Shown: positions 48,022-57,608, counted from the first letter of the stretch. The stretch is 64,000 bases of DNA from Flavihumibacter profundi (GCF_020076305.1 NZ_JAIQXE010000001.1:2202001-2266000); one strand, 5' to 3'. Notes: generated from the sequence alone by a model not told the origin. Numbers and translations are program-made.

Positions 48022-48471
48022 ATGCAAATCAACTGGCAATTAAAAAGCTTTGAGCACCTGACCGTGCATGAGTTATACCAATTATTAAGGCTGCGGAGTG
48101 AAGTTTTCGTAGTGGAACAAAACTGTGTATTCCTGGACATGGATAATAAGGACCAGGACTGCTGGCATTTATTAGGATGGAAAGGTCATTTACTGGCTGC
48201 ATCTACAAGACTGGTGCCGCCCGGAATTGCTTATGATGAAATGTCCATTGGCAGGGTAGTAAGTTCGCCGCAGGTCAGGGGTGAAGGTATTGGCCGCGCC
48301 TTAATGGAAGAATCCATAACAGCCTGCTATAAATTATTCGGGAACAACCCGATACGTATTGGCGCCCAATTGTACCTGGAAAAATTCTATTCATCTCTTG
48401 GATTTAAGGCTGCCGGCGAAATCTACCTGGAAGATGGCATCAAACACGTAGAGATGCTTTTAATGCCCTAG
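48022..48471 (+). CDS. GNAT acetyltransferase (ElaA-like)
   Basis: 149 residues. The N-terminal start and LYQLLRLRSEVFVVEQNC match the ElaA group of GNAT enzymes, and the acetyl-CoA loop is SPQVRGEGIGRALM. The substrate is unknown for the family. It follows the M28 gene by 10 bp. Confidence 0.9.
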   Translation: MQINWQLKSFEHLTVHELYQLLRLRSEVFVVEQNCVFLDMDNKDQDCWHLLGWKGHLLAASTRLVPPGIAYDEMSIGRVVSSPQVRGEGIGRALMEESITACYKLFGNNPIRIGAQLYLEKFYSSLGFKAAGEIYLEDGIKHVEMLLMP

Positions 48472-48592
48472 TATATTCATCAGGTATTTTTACGCAGATT
48501 TAAAAAAAATCTACGAAGCCTATACGAGAGGCAACTGTTCTTCGTTAATATCAGGAATCCTTGTAACCGTTCGAAAACAAAATCTGATATTC

Positions 48593-49564
48593 ATGAAACA
48601 GCATTTACACTTTTTATTGCGTAAATGTGCCCTATCCTTACTTGCAATTGCATTTACACAGACTTCATTCAGCCAGATAGGCATCTTCAATGAATTTGAA
48701 GCCGGAGTTACCTTCGGCCCATCAAACTTCCTTGGTGACCTAGGCGGGACAAAAGGCCGTGGAATGGGTTTTTTGAAAGACAACAATTTTTCACAAACAC
48801 ACTTGATGGTAGGCGCGCATTTAACTGGTTATGTTAATCCATTATTTGCCATGAGGCTCGCTGTTAACTACGGAACCATTACCGGAGCCGACGAAATAAT
48901 TAAAAGCCAGGGCGGACTGGAAGAAGCCCGGAAATTCCGCAATTCTGATTTCAGGTCGAGGATACTTGAAGGATTCATTGCAGCAGAAATTTACCCAACT
49001 GTATTATACGAATATGACCCTGAAGAAGTATATAAAAAAATAAGGCCTTACGGTTTACTTGGTGTGGGTGTATTCAATTTCAATCCGCAGGGAACTGACC
49101 CCTTAACAGGCCAATGGGTAAACCTGAAAGACCTCAGTACTGAGGGACAGGGATTTGCTGAATACCCCGACAGGAAACCTTATAAGACAACACAATTAAA
49201 TATCCCCATGGGTATAGGTGTTAAGTACTTTATAAATGACAATACCAGTGTTTCACTGGAGGTTATACACAGAAAAACATTTACAGACTATATTGATGAC
49301 GTAAGCACCACATACATCGACCCGGACTTGTTCGATAAATATTTCGGGATTGGTTCCCAGAAAGCACAACTGGCCAGGAGAATGGCAAACAAATCTGACC
49401 AGGGAAGCAACACCAGTGCTGGTTATGGACCTGGTGACAAGCGGGGAACAGCAACCAATAAAGATGCTTATTATTCATTCGGATTCAAAGTTAGTTTCAG
49501 GCTCGGCAATGGTAACAATAACGACAACTATAAACCCATTAAATGTCCGACCCTGCGCTTCTAA
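48593..49564 (+). CDS. DUF6089 outer-membrane beta-barrel-like protein
   Basis: 323 residues with a signal peptide (cleavage near SFS-QI, residue ~28) and alternating beta-strand pattern. The start of the mature part (FEAGVTFGPSNFLGDLGG) and the internal NIPMGIGVKYFINDN match the DUF6089 family seen in Bacteroidota. Probably an outer-membrane barrel; role unknown. Confidence 0.82.
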   Translation: MKQHLHFLLRKCALSLLAIAFTQTSFSQIGIFNEFEAGVTFGPSNFLGDLGGTKGRGMGFLKDNNFSQTHLMVGAHLTGYVNPLFAMRLAVNYGTITGADEIIKSQGGLEEARKFRNSDFRSRILEGFIAAEIYPTVLYEYDPEEVYKKIRPYGLLGVGVFNFNPQGTDPLTGQWVNLKDLSTEGQGFAEYPDRKPYKTTQLNIPMGIGVKYFINDNTSVSLEVIHRKTFTDYIDDVSTTYIDPDLFDKYFGIGSQKAQLARRMANKSDQGSNTSAGYGPGDKRGTATNKDAYYSFGFKVSFRLGNGNNNDNYKPIKCPTLRF

Positions 49565-49637
49565 ACCCTATATTTCAGTTGATCATTAATCCGTACCCAT
49601 TTTTTCTTTTATGAAAACACACTGAAATCCGTAATCC

Positions 49638-50024
49638 ATGAAGCGAATGTTAACAGCCAGGCAGCTGCTTCTGACGATCGTAATTGGCTTAAGCAGTTTG
49701 TCAACACAGGTTAGCATGGCTATGACCAATGTAAGCCCTGTAGAAAAAGACAGTATTATCATTCAAAAACTAAACAGCAACAAAAACCACACGATTAACC
49801 TTTACACTAATGCTTCACAACAGGTACTATTCTTTTCCGCAAGTGGAGAAGAAGGCAAAATTTACCAACTCCTGCTTTTCCGCCAGCAAGGGAAATTGAT
49901 CAAATCGAGCAAGGTCAGGAACAGGGAGACCACTGTTGTAAGCAAACCAGAAAAAGGGAATTATTATTTTGAAGTATTCAGCGACGATACCCGTATTGAA
50001 AGCGGGACAATAGTAGTGCAATAA
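49638..50024 (+). CDS. Small secreted beta-domain protein
   Basis: 128 residues: signal peptide (to about residue 28) and one ~95-residue beta-sandwich-like domain (INLYTNASQQVLFFSASGEEG ... KGNYYFEVFSDD). The domain looks like a free-standing relative of Bacteroidota C-terminal sorting-type domains. Function unknown. Confidence 0.7.
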   Translation: MKRMLTARQLLLTIVIGLSSLSTQVSMAMTNVSPVEKDSIIIQKLNSNKNHTINLYTNASQQVLFFSASGEEGKIYQLLLFRQQGKLIKSSKVRNRETTVVSKPEKGNYYFEVFSDDTRIESGTIVVQ

Positions 50025-50198
50025 AGTTCTTTACAATACCACCAATAAGCGGCAGGGAAATTAGTAAGATCCTAATATCCGGTTTTTCAAAACCTGATCC
50101 GTTCCCTATTACAAGTACCCTTCCATGAAACGATTTTATTGATCCATCCCTGCCAACGCTTATTGGGATTGTAACTTTTCTGTTTATCCGGTATCCTT

Positions 50199-50235
50199 AA
50201 CTGCCGGCGATGAGTAATTGCCGGCAGTTTGTTTT
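50199..50235 (+). terminator. Terminator between the small secreted protein and uvrA
   Basis: AACTGCCGGC/GCCGGCAGTT (50199-50208 with 50220-50229), loop of 11 nt, then TGTTTT. It lies 175 bp after the secreted-protein stop and directly beside the uvrA stop, so it may serve both strands. The rest of 50025-50198 shows no gene. Confidence 0.8.
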
Positions 50236-53110
50236 ATTTCGCGCCTTGTGCAAGTTCTTCCCGGACAAACCGTGCAGTATGGCTTTCCTTTACATTAACC
50301 ATGGCTTCAGGTGTTCCTTCGAATAAAACCAATCCGCCGCCATCGCCCCCTTCCGGACCAATATCGATCACATGGTCGGCCACTTTAATAACATCAAGAT
50401 TATGCTCAATTATGAGTACTGTATTGCCACGGTCAACCAGCTTATTGAGCACATCCAGTAAATGCTGAATATCCTGGAAATGCAGGCCTGTGGTAGGCTC
50501 ATCCAGAATATAAAAAGTTTTTCCTGTATCCTTTTTAGAAAGTTCTGTTGCCAGCTTAACCCTTTGCGCCTCTCCCCCACTGAGCGTTACAGCCGATTGT
50601 CCAAGCGTTATATATCCTAGTCCAACTTCCTGCAACACCTTGATCTTCCTGTACAAATAAGGTACTGCCTGGAAGAAATCCACGGCTTCATCAACTGTCA
50701 TATCGAGCACATCACTGATTGACTTTCCCTTATACCTTATTTCCAGTGTTTCACGGTTATAGCGTTTTCCATTGCACTTTTCGCAATGCACGTATACATC
50801 CGGCAGGAAATTCATTTCGATAACACGCATACCCCCGCCTTCACAAACATCACAACGGCCACCTTTAACATTAAAGGAAAATCGCCCGGCTGCATATCCC
50901 CTGATTTTCGCTTCAGGAACAGCAGCAAAAAGCTGCCTGATTTCAGTAAAAAATCCACAATAGGTAGCCGGGTTACTCCTGGGTGTCCTGCCAATGGGTG
51001 ACTGGTCAATTTCAATAACCTTGTCCAGCAGTTCCAGGCCTTTAACGGACTTATACGGAAGTGGCTTCTGCTTGGAATCATAACAATATTGTGAAAGGAT
51101 CGGATACAGGGTCTCATTGATCAGTGTGGATTTTCCGCTGCCGCTGACACCCGTAACCAGGATCAGTTTACCAAGTGGAAAACGCACACTTACATTCTTC
51201 AGGTTATTGCCTGTTGCCCCTTTCAATTCCAGGAATTTGCCATTACCTTTCCTCCTTTCAACAGGAATAGCTATGCGCTTTTCACCATTCAGGTATTGTG
51301 CGGTTTCGGAATGGGATGCCAGCACTTCTTTTGGTGTTCCCTGGGCAACAATCTGGCCGCCGAATTTACCTGCCCTTGGACCGATATCCACCAGGTAATC
51401 GGAAGCAAGCATGATATCTTTATCATGTTCAACCACTAGAACACTGTTTCCTATATTGCGCAGGTTTTGCAGGGCGGTGATCAGTCGCTGGTTGTCCCGC
51501 TGGTGCAGGCCTATACTTGGTTCATCGAGCACATAAGTAATTCCCTGCAATTGGGAACCTATCTGGGTTGCCAGCCTGATGCGCTGCGATTCGCCCCCGC
51601 TCAGTGTTTTAGAAGACCGGTTGAGGGTAAGGTAGGTAAGGCCTACGTCTAAGAGGAATTGCAAGCGCTCCCTGATTTCTTTCAGGATATCCTTGGCGAT
51701 CAGCTGTTGTTTTTTGCCAATTCGTTTTTCCAGGCCGGTAAACCAGGCCAATAATTTATCCAGGTTCCATTCGCTTAATTCTGAAATATTCTTTCCGTCC
51801 ACCCTGAACCACAGACTCTCTTTTTTCAAGCGTGCACCATCACAAGTAGAACAGGTATTCAGTTCCATGAATCCTTCAGCCCATTCCCTGATTGGTTCGG
51901 AAGTGCCTGTTGAAAACCATCTCTTCAACTGGGGAATGATCCCTTCAAATTCTTCTGCATAAACCCGTTCAGCTGCAGGCATGTCATCAAATTCAAGGAT
52001 TGTTTCTGTTGAGCCTTCTTCATTACCGTATAAGATCAGGTTCAGCGCAGATTCAGCCAGTTCCTTTACCGGCTTTTTTAAATCGATTTTATGTTTTTTA
52101 GCGACCTGTTGTACCTGCCGGAAAACATATGCATCACGCTCTTCCCCAAGCGGGGCAATGGCGCCATCCTTAATGCTTTTATCCCAATCGGGTATTACCC
52201 TTTCCATGCTGATCTGGTAAACCGTGCCCAATCCTTTGCAGGTAGGACAAGCCCCATAAGGAGAATTAAAAGAGAATGCATTAGGAGATGGTTCTTCATA
52301 ACTGATACCGGTATCTTCACACATGAGTTGCCGGCTGTACTGTATCAATTGATCTGAGTCGTTAAGCAATAAAAACATAAGTCCCTTGCCAACCTGCATT
52401 GATTTTTGAACGCTCTGGCTGAGGCGCAACTTAAGGTCTTCTGTTACCGCCATGCGATCAATCACCACTTCAATATCATGGATCTTATAACGATCCACCT
52501 GCATCTTTGGCACCAGGTCTTTCACTTCACCATCAACGCGCACCTTCAGGTATCCCTTTTTTCGGATATCTTCAAACAACTCACGGTAATGACCTTTCCG
52601 TCCACGGACCAATGGAGCCAGGAGGCTAATTTTTTTATGGCTGTATTTAGCGAAAATATTTTCAACGATTTCTTCTTCAGAGAATTTGGTCATCAGCTTC
52701 CCGGTATTATAGCTGTATGCATCTGAAGCACGGGCAAAAAGCAAACGCAAAAAATCATATACTTCCGTTATTGTGCCAACTGTGGAACGGGGGTTCTTAT
52801 TGGTTGTTTTCTGTTCGATGGAGATAACAGGCGACAGGCCGGTGATCTTGTCCACATCGGGTCGCTCCATATCACCAACAAACTGCCGGGCATAGGCACT
52901 GAAACTCTCCATGTACCTTCTTTGCCCTTCGTTATAGATGGTATCAAAGGCGAGGGAAGATTTTCCGCTACCACTCACCCCTGTGAAAACTACCAGTTGG
53001 TTTTTAGGTATGGAAATATCAATATTTTTCAGGTTATGTTCCCTGGCGCCGATCACTTCAATGGCATCCATGGGCTGGGAAACAGGAACCGCTGTTTTAA
53101 TTTTCTTCAT
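50234..53110 (-). CDS. uvrA: Excinuclease ABC subunit A
   Basis: 958 residues. UvrA finds damaged DNA in nucleotide excision repair. It has two ABC ATPase modules, each with Walker A (GVSGSGKSSLAF about 45; GVSGSGKSTLIN about 650) and signature (LSGGESQRIRLA; LSGGEAQRVKLA). Zinc-finger cysteines are in CPTCKGLG, CSTCDGARL and CDVCEGGG/HCEKCNGKRY. Complete, monocistronic and divergent from the riboswitch-controlled metB-like operon. Confidence 0.97.
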   Translation of the reverse strand: MKKIKTAVPVSQPMDAIEVIGAREHNLKNIDISIPKNQLVVFTGVSGSGKSSLAFDTIYNEGQRRYMESFSAYARQFVGDMERPDVDKITGLSPVISIEQKTTNKNPRSTVGTITEVYDFLRLLFARASDAYSYNTGKLMTKFSEEEIVENIFAKYSHKKISLLAPLVRGRKGHYRELFEDIRKKGYLKVRVDGEVKDLVPKMQVDRYKIHDIEVVIDRMAVTEDLKLRLSQSVQKSMQVGKGLMFLLLNDSDQLIQYSRQLMCEDTGISYEEPSPNAFSFNSPYGACPTCKGLGTVYQISMERVIPDWDKSIKDGAIAPLGEERDAYVFRQVQQVAKKHKIDLKKPVKELAESALNLILYGNEEGSTETILEFDDMPAAERVYAEEFEGIIPQLKRWFSTGTSEPIREWAEGFMELNTCSTCDGARLKKESLWFRVDGKNISELSEWNLDKLLAWFTGLEKRIGKKQQLIAKDILKEIRERLQFLLDVGLTYLTLNRSSKTLSGGESQRIRLATQIGSQLQGITYVLDEPSIGLHQRDNQRLITALQNLRNIGNSVLVVEHDKDIMLASDYLVDIGPRAGKFGGQIVAQGTPKEVLASHSETAQYLNGEKRIAIPVERRKGNGKFLELKGATGNNLKNVSVRFPLGKLILVTGVSGSGKSTLINETLYPILSQYCYDSKQKPLPYKSVKGLELLDKVIEIDQSPIGRTPRSNPATYCGFFTEIRQLFAAVPEAKIRGYAAGRFSFNVKGGRCDVCEGGGMRVIEMNFLPDVYVHCEKCNGKRYNRETLEIRYKGKSISDVLDMTVDEAVDFFQAVPYLYRKIKVLQEVGLGYITLGQSAVTLSGGEAQRVKLATELSKKDTGKTFYILDEPTTGLHFQDIQHLLDVLNKLVDRGNTVLIIEHNLDVIKVADHVIDIGPEGGDGGGLVLFEGTPEAMVNVKESHTARFVREELAQGAK

Positions 53111-53169
53111 GATTTTACCGATAGCCGAAAGTACAACAAGCTGCGAAAGGAAAGGTTTTTGAAGTTTTT

Positions 53170-53202
53170 TTTGGCGATTCGGGAAATACCGATATATCTT
53201 TG
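53170..53202 (+). promoter_or_regulatory. Bacteroidota promoter upstream of the SAM riboswitch
   Basis: TTTG (53170-53173), a 21-bp spacer and TATCTTTG (53195-53202). Transcription would start around 53208-53210, about 15 nt before the riboswitch, which supports both calls. Confidence 0.75.
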
Positions 53203-53221
53203 CACCAGTTCTTTACAGCAT

Positions 53222-53357
53222 CACTTATCAAGAAAGGCAGAGGGAAATGGCCCGATGAAGCCTTGACAACCTGTTTCGTGTTTAGTAACGCGAAGTAAGG
53301 TGCCAAATCCAGCCCGTTTACGATTCAGTTCCGGATCGAAGACTGGGGAGATAAGTC
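53222..53357 (+). promoter_or_regulatory. SAM-I (S-box) riboswitch
   Basis: All S-box landmarks are seen. P1 is closed by ACTTATC (53223-53229) and GATAAGT (53350-53356). The core has AGAGGGA...GGCCC, GATGAAGCC (53254-53262) and GACAACC, then AAGGTGCCAAATCC (53297-53310) before the P4 region. S-adenosylmethionine binding stabilises P1 and turns off downstream methionine genes. The terminator at 53395-53428 points to transcription attenuation: GTCAGATGAACAGCT (53355-53369), which overlaps the 3' side of P1, can pair imperfectly with the 5' terminator arm and would act as antiterminator when SAM is low (inference). Confidence 0.95.
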
Positions 53358-53394
53358 AGATGAACAGCTTCTGCAGAATTCAACTTCTTCATAT

Positions 53395-53428
53395 AGCTCT
53401 TCTGATGATTTATCGGAAGAGCTTTTTT
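53395..53428 (+). terminator. Attenuator terminator of the SAM riboswitch
   Basis: A 12-bp stem (53395-53406 with 53412-53423, one T-G wobble), loop GATTT, then TTTTT. It lies 80 bp before the metB-like start, in the position expected for a SAM-controlled attenuator. Confidence 0.9.
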
Positions 53429-53508
53429 GTTTGTACAAATCAGTCTTCCGATCATACTTGGTAGGTGTCGCACAAAACCTGTTTTTCAACTAAAAAAAAC
53501 TGTTTAAC

Positions 53509-54690
53509 ATGCAAGCGACAACACAATTATTGCACAGCATCCCGGTGGATGCACAAACCGGCGCAATTGCCGTTCCGATTTACCAAACCAGCACTTTTGT
53601 GCAGGAAGCCCCCGGTGTAAACAAGGGGTATGATTACAGCCGCACCAACAATCCAACCCGCCAGGAGCTGGAGAAAATAGTGGCAAAACTTGAAGGCGGC
53701 ACAGTGGCTGCTGCTTTTGCCAGCGGACTGGCAGCCATTGACGCAGTGATCAAATTACTGGAATCAGGCGATGAGATCGTTGCGGTGGATGATATTTATG
53801 GCGGCGCCTACAGGCTCTTTGAGAAAGTGTACAAAAAATTCGGGATCAATGTTACCTATGTTGACACTACTGACCTTGGTGCCATCAACCGCGCTATAAC
53901 TGCAAAAACCAGACTGATCTGGATTGAATCACCCACCAACCCGACACTTAAGGTGTCGGACATACAGGCAATTGCAGCAATTGCGGACCGCTATAAAATT
54001 TTACTTGCAGTGGACAATACATTCGCCTCCCCTGCCCTGCAGCAGCCATTGCTTCATGGAGCTGATATCGTAGTGCACAGTGCGACCAAATATATTGGCG
54101 GGCATAGTGATGTGATAGCCGGACTGGTTATCACAAAAAATGAGGACCTGGGGCGGCAGGTGAAGTTTTACCAGAATGCCTGTGGCGCTGTTTTAGGTCC
54201 GTTTGATAGTTTTTTACTGATCCGCGGATTAGAGACACTCCACCTCAGGATTGGCCAGCATTGCCGCAATGCAGCTATCATTGCGCAGTACCTGCAGCAT
54301 CATCCACTGGTTGATAAAGTGTATTACCCCGGCCTGGCCAGTCACCCTAACCATGCCGTTGCATGCAAACAACAAAAAGACTTTGGTGGTGTTGTATCTT
54401 TCAGCCTGAAAAATGATACGGAAGCTGCAGCAATCGGACTTGTAACGAATACAGCATTATTTCACCTGGCAGAAAGCCTGGGTGGGGTGAAGAGCTTGGT
54501 AAGCCATCCAGCAAGCATGACGCATAAAAGCATTGAAACAGAAAAAAGGAAGGCAGCCGGTGTAGCAGACAGCCTGGTGCGGCTAAGTGTTGGATTGGAA
54601 GATGTGCAGGACCTGATCAATGACCTGGAAACAGCACTTGCAATTTCGACTGCACTAAACAAAGAAGAAAAATCACTAAGTAAGCCGTGA
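53509..54690 (+). CDS. metB: Cystathionine gamma-synthase/lyase-like enzyme
   Basis: 393 residues of the Cys/Met PLP family. The PLP lysine is Lys194 in HSATKYIGGHSD, the pyridine-contacting Asp is Asp169 in VDNTFASP, and the tetramer loop YDYSRTNNPTR holds the Tyr and Arg that bind the neighbouring cofactor. The GGHSD pattern is that of cystathionine gamma-synthases and gamma-lyases, distinct from the MetZ-like gene at 2.2 kb. Control by a SAM riboswitch and cotranscription with hom argue for a biosynthetic role: activated homoserine plus cysteine to cystathionine. A gamma-lyase function is the main alternative. Confidence 0.85.
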   Translation: MQATTQLLHSIPVDAQTGAIAVPIYQTSTFVQEAPGVNKGYDYSRTNNPTRQELEKIVAKLEGGTVAAAFASGLAAIDAVIKLLESGDEIVAVDDIYGGAYRLFEKVYKKFGINVTYVDTTDLGAINRAITAKTRLIWIESPTNPTLKVSDIQAIAAIADRYKILLAVDNTFASPALQQPLLHGADIVVHSATKYIGGHSDVIAGLVITKNEDLGRQVKFYQNACGAVLGPFDSFLLIRGLETLHLRIGQHCRNAAIIAQYLQHHPLVDKVYYPGLASHPNHAVACKQQKDFGGVVSFSLKNDTEAAAIGLVTNTALFHLAESLGGVKSLVSHPASMTHKSIETEKRKAAGVADSLVRLSVGLEDVQDLINDLETALAISTALNKEEKSLSKP

Positions 54691-54708
54691 AAGATTTCAC
54701 CTGATTCG

Positions 54709-54733
54709 CGATTAACGATTAACGATCAACGAT
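54709..54733 (+). repeat. Heptanucleotide repeat abutting the hom start codon
   Basis: Units CGATTAA, CGATTAA, CGATCAA and a partial CGAT run straight into the ATG at 54734. The repeat takes the place where a ribosome-binding site would be. Confidence 0.75.
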
Positions 54734-55993
54734 ATGACACATCACAAGCAACTGACCATTGGACTATTCGGATTCGGCGTGGTAGGAGAAGGATTGTATA
54801 AAGTATTACAACAGACACCTTCCTTAAGTGCATCAATAAAAAAAGTGTGTATAAAGGACCCGGCAAAAAAAAGGAATGCGCCTGCTGCCCTGTTTACTAC
54901 AGAGAAAGATGACCTGTTGAATGACGAGGAAATCAATGTAATCGTAGAAGTAATCAACGAATCGGAAGCAGCTTTCGATATTGTATCAACTGCCCTGAGA
55001 AACGGCAAGGCCGTAGTGAGTGCAAGTAAGAAAATGATCGCAGAGCACCTGCCTGAGCTGCTGGCCTTACAGCAGGAAACCGGGCAAAGTTTATTATATG
55101 AAGCTGCTGCCTGTGCTTCCATCCCGGTGATCCGCAACCTGGAAGAATATTACGACAATGATCTTTTGCATGGCATCAAGGCTATCGTGAACGGGTCAAC
55201 GAATTTCATACTGACTAAGATGTTTGAAGACAAGCTGGATTTCCAGTCGGCTCTTTTACTGGCACAGCAATTAGGTTTCGCTGAGTCTGATCCCAAACTG
55301 GATGTGGAAGGCTATGACGCGGTAAACAAATGGGCGTTCCTGCTCACCCATGCTTACGGTATAATTGAACATCCGGATAACCTGCTTTTCACCGGCATTC
55401 AGAATATTCATGCTATGGATGCTAAAGTAGCCGCTGAAAAAGGGCAACAGATCAAACTGGTTGCCCAGGCGCAGAAACTCACAAATGGCAAGGTGGCAAG
55501 CTTTATACTGCCTCAATTCATCCCGCAGGAAGACCACCTTGCTTTTGTAAAGAATGAATACAACGGCGTGGTGATCGAAAGCGGTTTTTCAGACAAACAG
55601 TTTTTTTACGGAAAAGGTGCCGGAAGTTTTCCTACCGCATCGGCCGTGCTCAGCGACCTCTCGGCCCTTCGGTATGATTACAAATACGAGTATAAAAAAC
55701 TATATCACCACCAGCCTAATGAGTTGACCAACGATTATTACCTGCGGGTATATGTTAGTTTCACTGACTGGAAACATATTCCGCGCGATAAATTTGAATG
55801 GATTGAAGAATGGCATGCCCGGGAGGAAAGAAAATACCTGGTAGGGGTACTCGCTGTAAGGGAATTACTGGAGCATGACTGGTGGAAGACAAACAATACC
55901 TCCCTGGTTGTTACGCCTGATCCTATCATTGAGGATATTGCGATACAGCAGTTGAAGAAGAAAAGCCTGGAACTGGCGGGTGTGGCTTTTTAA
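54734..55993 (+). CDS. hom: Homoserine dehydrogenase
   Basis: 420 residues. It reduces aspartate semialdehyde to homoserine, the branch point to methionine and threonine. The NAD(P) loop is LFGFGVVGEGLYKVL, the homoserine-dehydrogenase core has LLYEAAACASIPVIRNL, GSTNFILTKM and DPKLDVEGYDAVNKW, and the ~85 C-terminal residues look like a regulatory ACT-type region. No aspartokinase domain is fused. It shares the SAM-controlled transcript with the metB-like gene (43-bp gap), and the last 4 bp overlap the convergent oxidoreductase. Confidence 0.94.
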   Translation: MTHHKQLTIGLFGFGVVGEGLYKVLQQTPSLSASIKKVCIKDPAKKRNAPAALFTTEKDDLLNDEEINVIVEVINESEAAFDIVSTALRNGKAVVSASKKMIAEHLPELLALQQETGQSLLYEAAACASIPVIRNLEEYYDNDLLHGIKAIVNGSTNFILTKMFEDKLDFQSALLLAQQLGFAESDPKLDVEGYDAVNKWAFLLTHAYGIIEHPDNLLFTGIQNIHAMDAKVAAEKGQQIKLVAQAQKLTNGKVASFILPQFIPQEDHLAFVKNEYNGVVIESGFSDKQFFYGKGAGSFPTASAVLSDLSALRYDYKYEYKKLYHHQPNELTNDYYLRVYVSFTDWKHIPRDKFEWIEEWHAREERKYLVGVLAVRELLEHDWWKTNNTSLVVTPDPIIEDIAIQQLKKKSLELAGVAF

Positions 55994-57447
55994 TGGTAAG
56001 CGGTGAGCCGCTCACCTCCAAAAACATCCCGCAAAGCTGTTTTCGCGGCATGGTAACCGCACATACCATGCACCCCACCACCAGGCGGAGTGGCAGAAGA
56101 ACAGATATAGATTCCTTTTGCACTGGTCCGGTAAGGGGAAAAGCGCATAGCCGGTCTCGTTAACAACTGGGTTGCGTCAATAACGCCACCATTAATATCA
56201 CCACCAATATAATTTGCATTGTAATCTTCCATGGCAGTGGTATTCATCACATGCCGGCCAATGATGCGATCACGAAATCCCGGTGCAAATCTTTCAACCT
56301 GCGCTTCAATAGCGATAGTCATATCACGTGTAGATCCATTAGGCACATGGCAATAAGCCCAGGCTACTTGTTTACCTGAGGGGGCACGGCTTGTATCAAA
56401 AAGGGATTGTTGCGCAAGCAATACAAAGGGTGAATCGGGATGTGTGCCTTTATTGGACAAAGCTTCGGCTGCAGCAATTTCAGCAAAGCTATTTCCCAGG
56501 TGAACAGTTCCGGCATTCCTGCATTCTGCAGCAGTAAACGGGATAGGCCCATCCAAAGCCCAGTCAATTTTAAAAACGCCCATACCATACCTAAACCTGG
56601 ACAATTGCCATGTATAAAAAGCTGAAAAATCCTGTCCGGCTATTCGCAACAATTGCTTTGGGGTAAGGTCATAAAGTAACGCTTTAGCAGAAGGCAGCTG
56701 CCTGCTATTTTTAATTTCAACACCTGTTTCAATTTCCCCGCCTAAGGTCAGGAAACATGCTGTCATGGCATCTGCAATTGACTGTGATCCACCAACCGGA
56801 ATTGGCCAGCCATGTGTATGTGCAGTAGCCATCAGGACCAATGCGAATGCAGCTGTAATTGGCTTTGAAAGGGGCAGCATACTATGCGCAGCCATGCCGG
56901 CTATCAAACCCTTCGCAGCTTCTGAAGAAAATTTTTTTGCCATGCTTTCTGCTGAAGGAAACCCTTTCCTGACAAACCTGGCCATTGCTAAAGGATGCCG
57001 TGGAAATTGCAAAGGAGCAAATAGGTCATTGATTAAACCAGGCCATTGCGCTACTATATCCTGCATCAGGTCAAGGTATGCCTGTTTGTCAATATTCAAT
57101 GCCGCAGCAGTTGCCTCGAGCGAAGGGTAGATTGCAGCAGCAGATCCGTCATCGAAGGGATGCGCTGCGCAAACTGGCGGCTGGATAAATTTCAATCCGA
57201 ATTTTTCCAACCCGGCGGATTTGAAAAAAGGGGAAATGGCAGCTAACGGATGGATGGCAGAACAGACATCGTGTTTAAAGCCGGGAAGGGTTAATTCGGC
57301 AGTACGCATTCCACCACCAATAGTTGGTTTCGCTTCCAGGAGTAACACTGATAAACCTTGTTTTTGCAACGTAATGGCAGCAGCAAGTCCATTTGGGCCT
57401 GAACCAACTACAATGGCATCGAAATCTGTATTACCTGGTTTACTCAA
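55990..57447 (-). CDS. FAD-dependent phytoene-desaturase-like oxidoreductase
   Basis: 485 residues of the CrtI/PYROXD2-type family. The FAD-binding motif is DAIVVGSGPNGLAAAI with the acidic LLLEAK and GGGMRT following, and the C-terminal FAD motif is YICSSATPPGGGVHGMCGYHAA. The start is TTG at 57447: there is no ATG before the Rossmann motif, and AAGGAAA lies 11 bp upstream. No other carotenoid gene is nearby, so the substrate is open. Confidence 0.88.
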   Translation of the reverse strand: MSKPGNTDFDAIVVGSGPNGLAAAITLQKQGLSVLLLEAKPTIGGGMRTAELTLPGFKHDVCSAIHPLAAISPFFKSAGLEKFGLKFIQPPVCAAHPFDDGSAAAIYPSLEATAAALNIDKQAYLDLMQDIVAQWPGLINDLFAPLQFPRHPLAMARFVRKGFPSAESMAKKFSSEAAKGLIAGMAAHSMLPLSKPITAAFALVLMATAHTHGWPIPVGGSQSIADAMTACFLTLGGEIETGVEIKNSRQLPSAKALLYDLTPKQLLRIAGQDFSAFYTWQLSRFRYGMGVFKIDWALDGPIPFTAAECRNAGTVHLGNSFAEIAAAEALSNKGTHPDSPFVLLAQQSLFDTSRAPSGKQVAWAYCHVPNGSTRDMTIAIEAQVERFAPGFRDRIIGRHVMNTTAMEDYNANYIGGDINGGVIDATQLLTRPAMRFSPYRTSAKGIYICSSATPPGGGVHGMCGYHAAKTALRDVFGGERLTAYH

Positions 57448-57525
57448 TTACAGTTTCCTTAAAATTAGTCCATTATTAACAACCAGCGAATTCTATCAAC
57501 CATTCTCCCGAAGCAATTCCCTTTG

Positions 57526-57541
57526 TGTGACATAAGTCATG
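57526..57541 (+). promoter_or_regulatory. Possible Crp/Fnr-family operator
   Basis: TGTGA-N6-TCATG resembles the TGTGA-N6-TCACA consensus (the core TGACATAAGTCA is nearly palindromic). A GATATTTG box at 57563-57570, one base off TAnnTTTG, would place transcription start near 57576 and the operator centre near -42, the usual activator spot. It precedes the porin/TsdA/SoxB-like operon. Confidence 0.45.
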
Positions 57542-57608
57542 GAGTTCCAATAACCGGCAGTTGATATTTGCGATACCTGAAAATAAGCAGTGTTATAAAA
57601 AATAACTG

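Noticed and set aside
48490-48525. AGATTT/AAATCT hairpin before the DUF6089 gene.
   Set aside because: Very short and A/T-rich; expected by chance.
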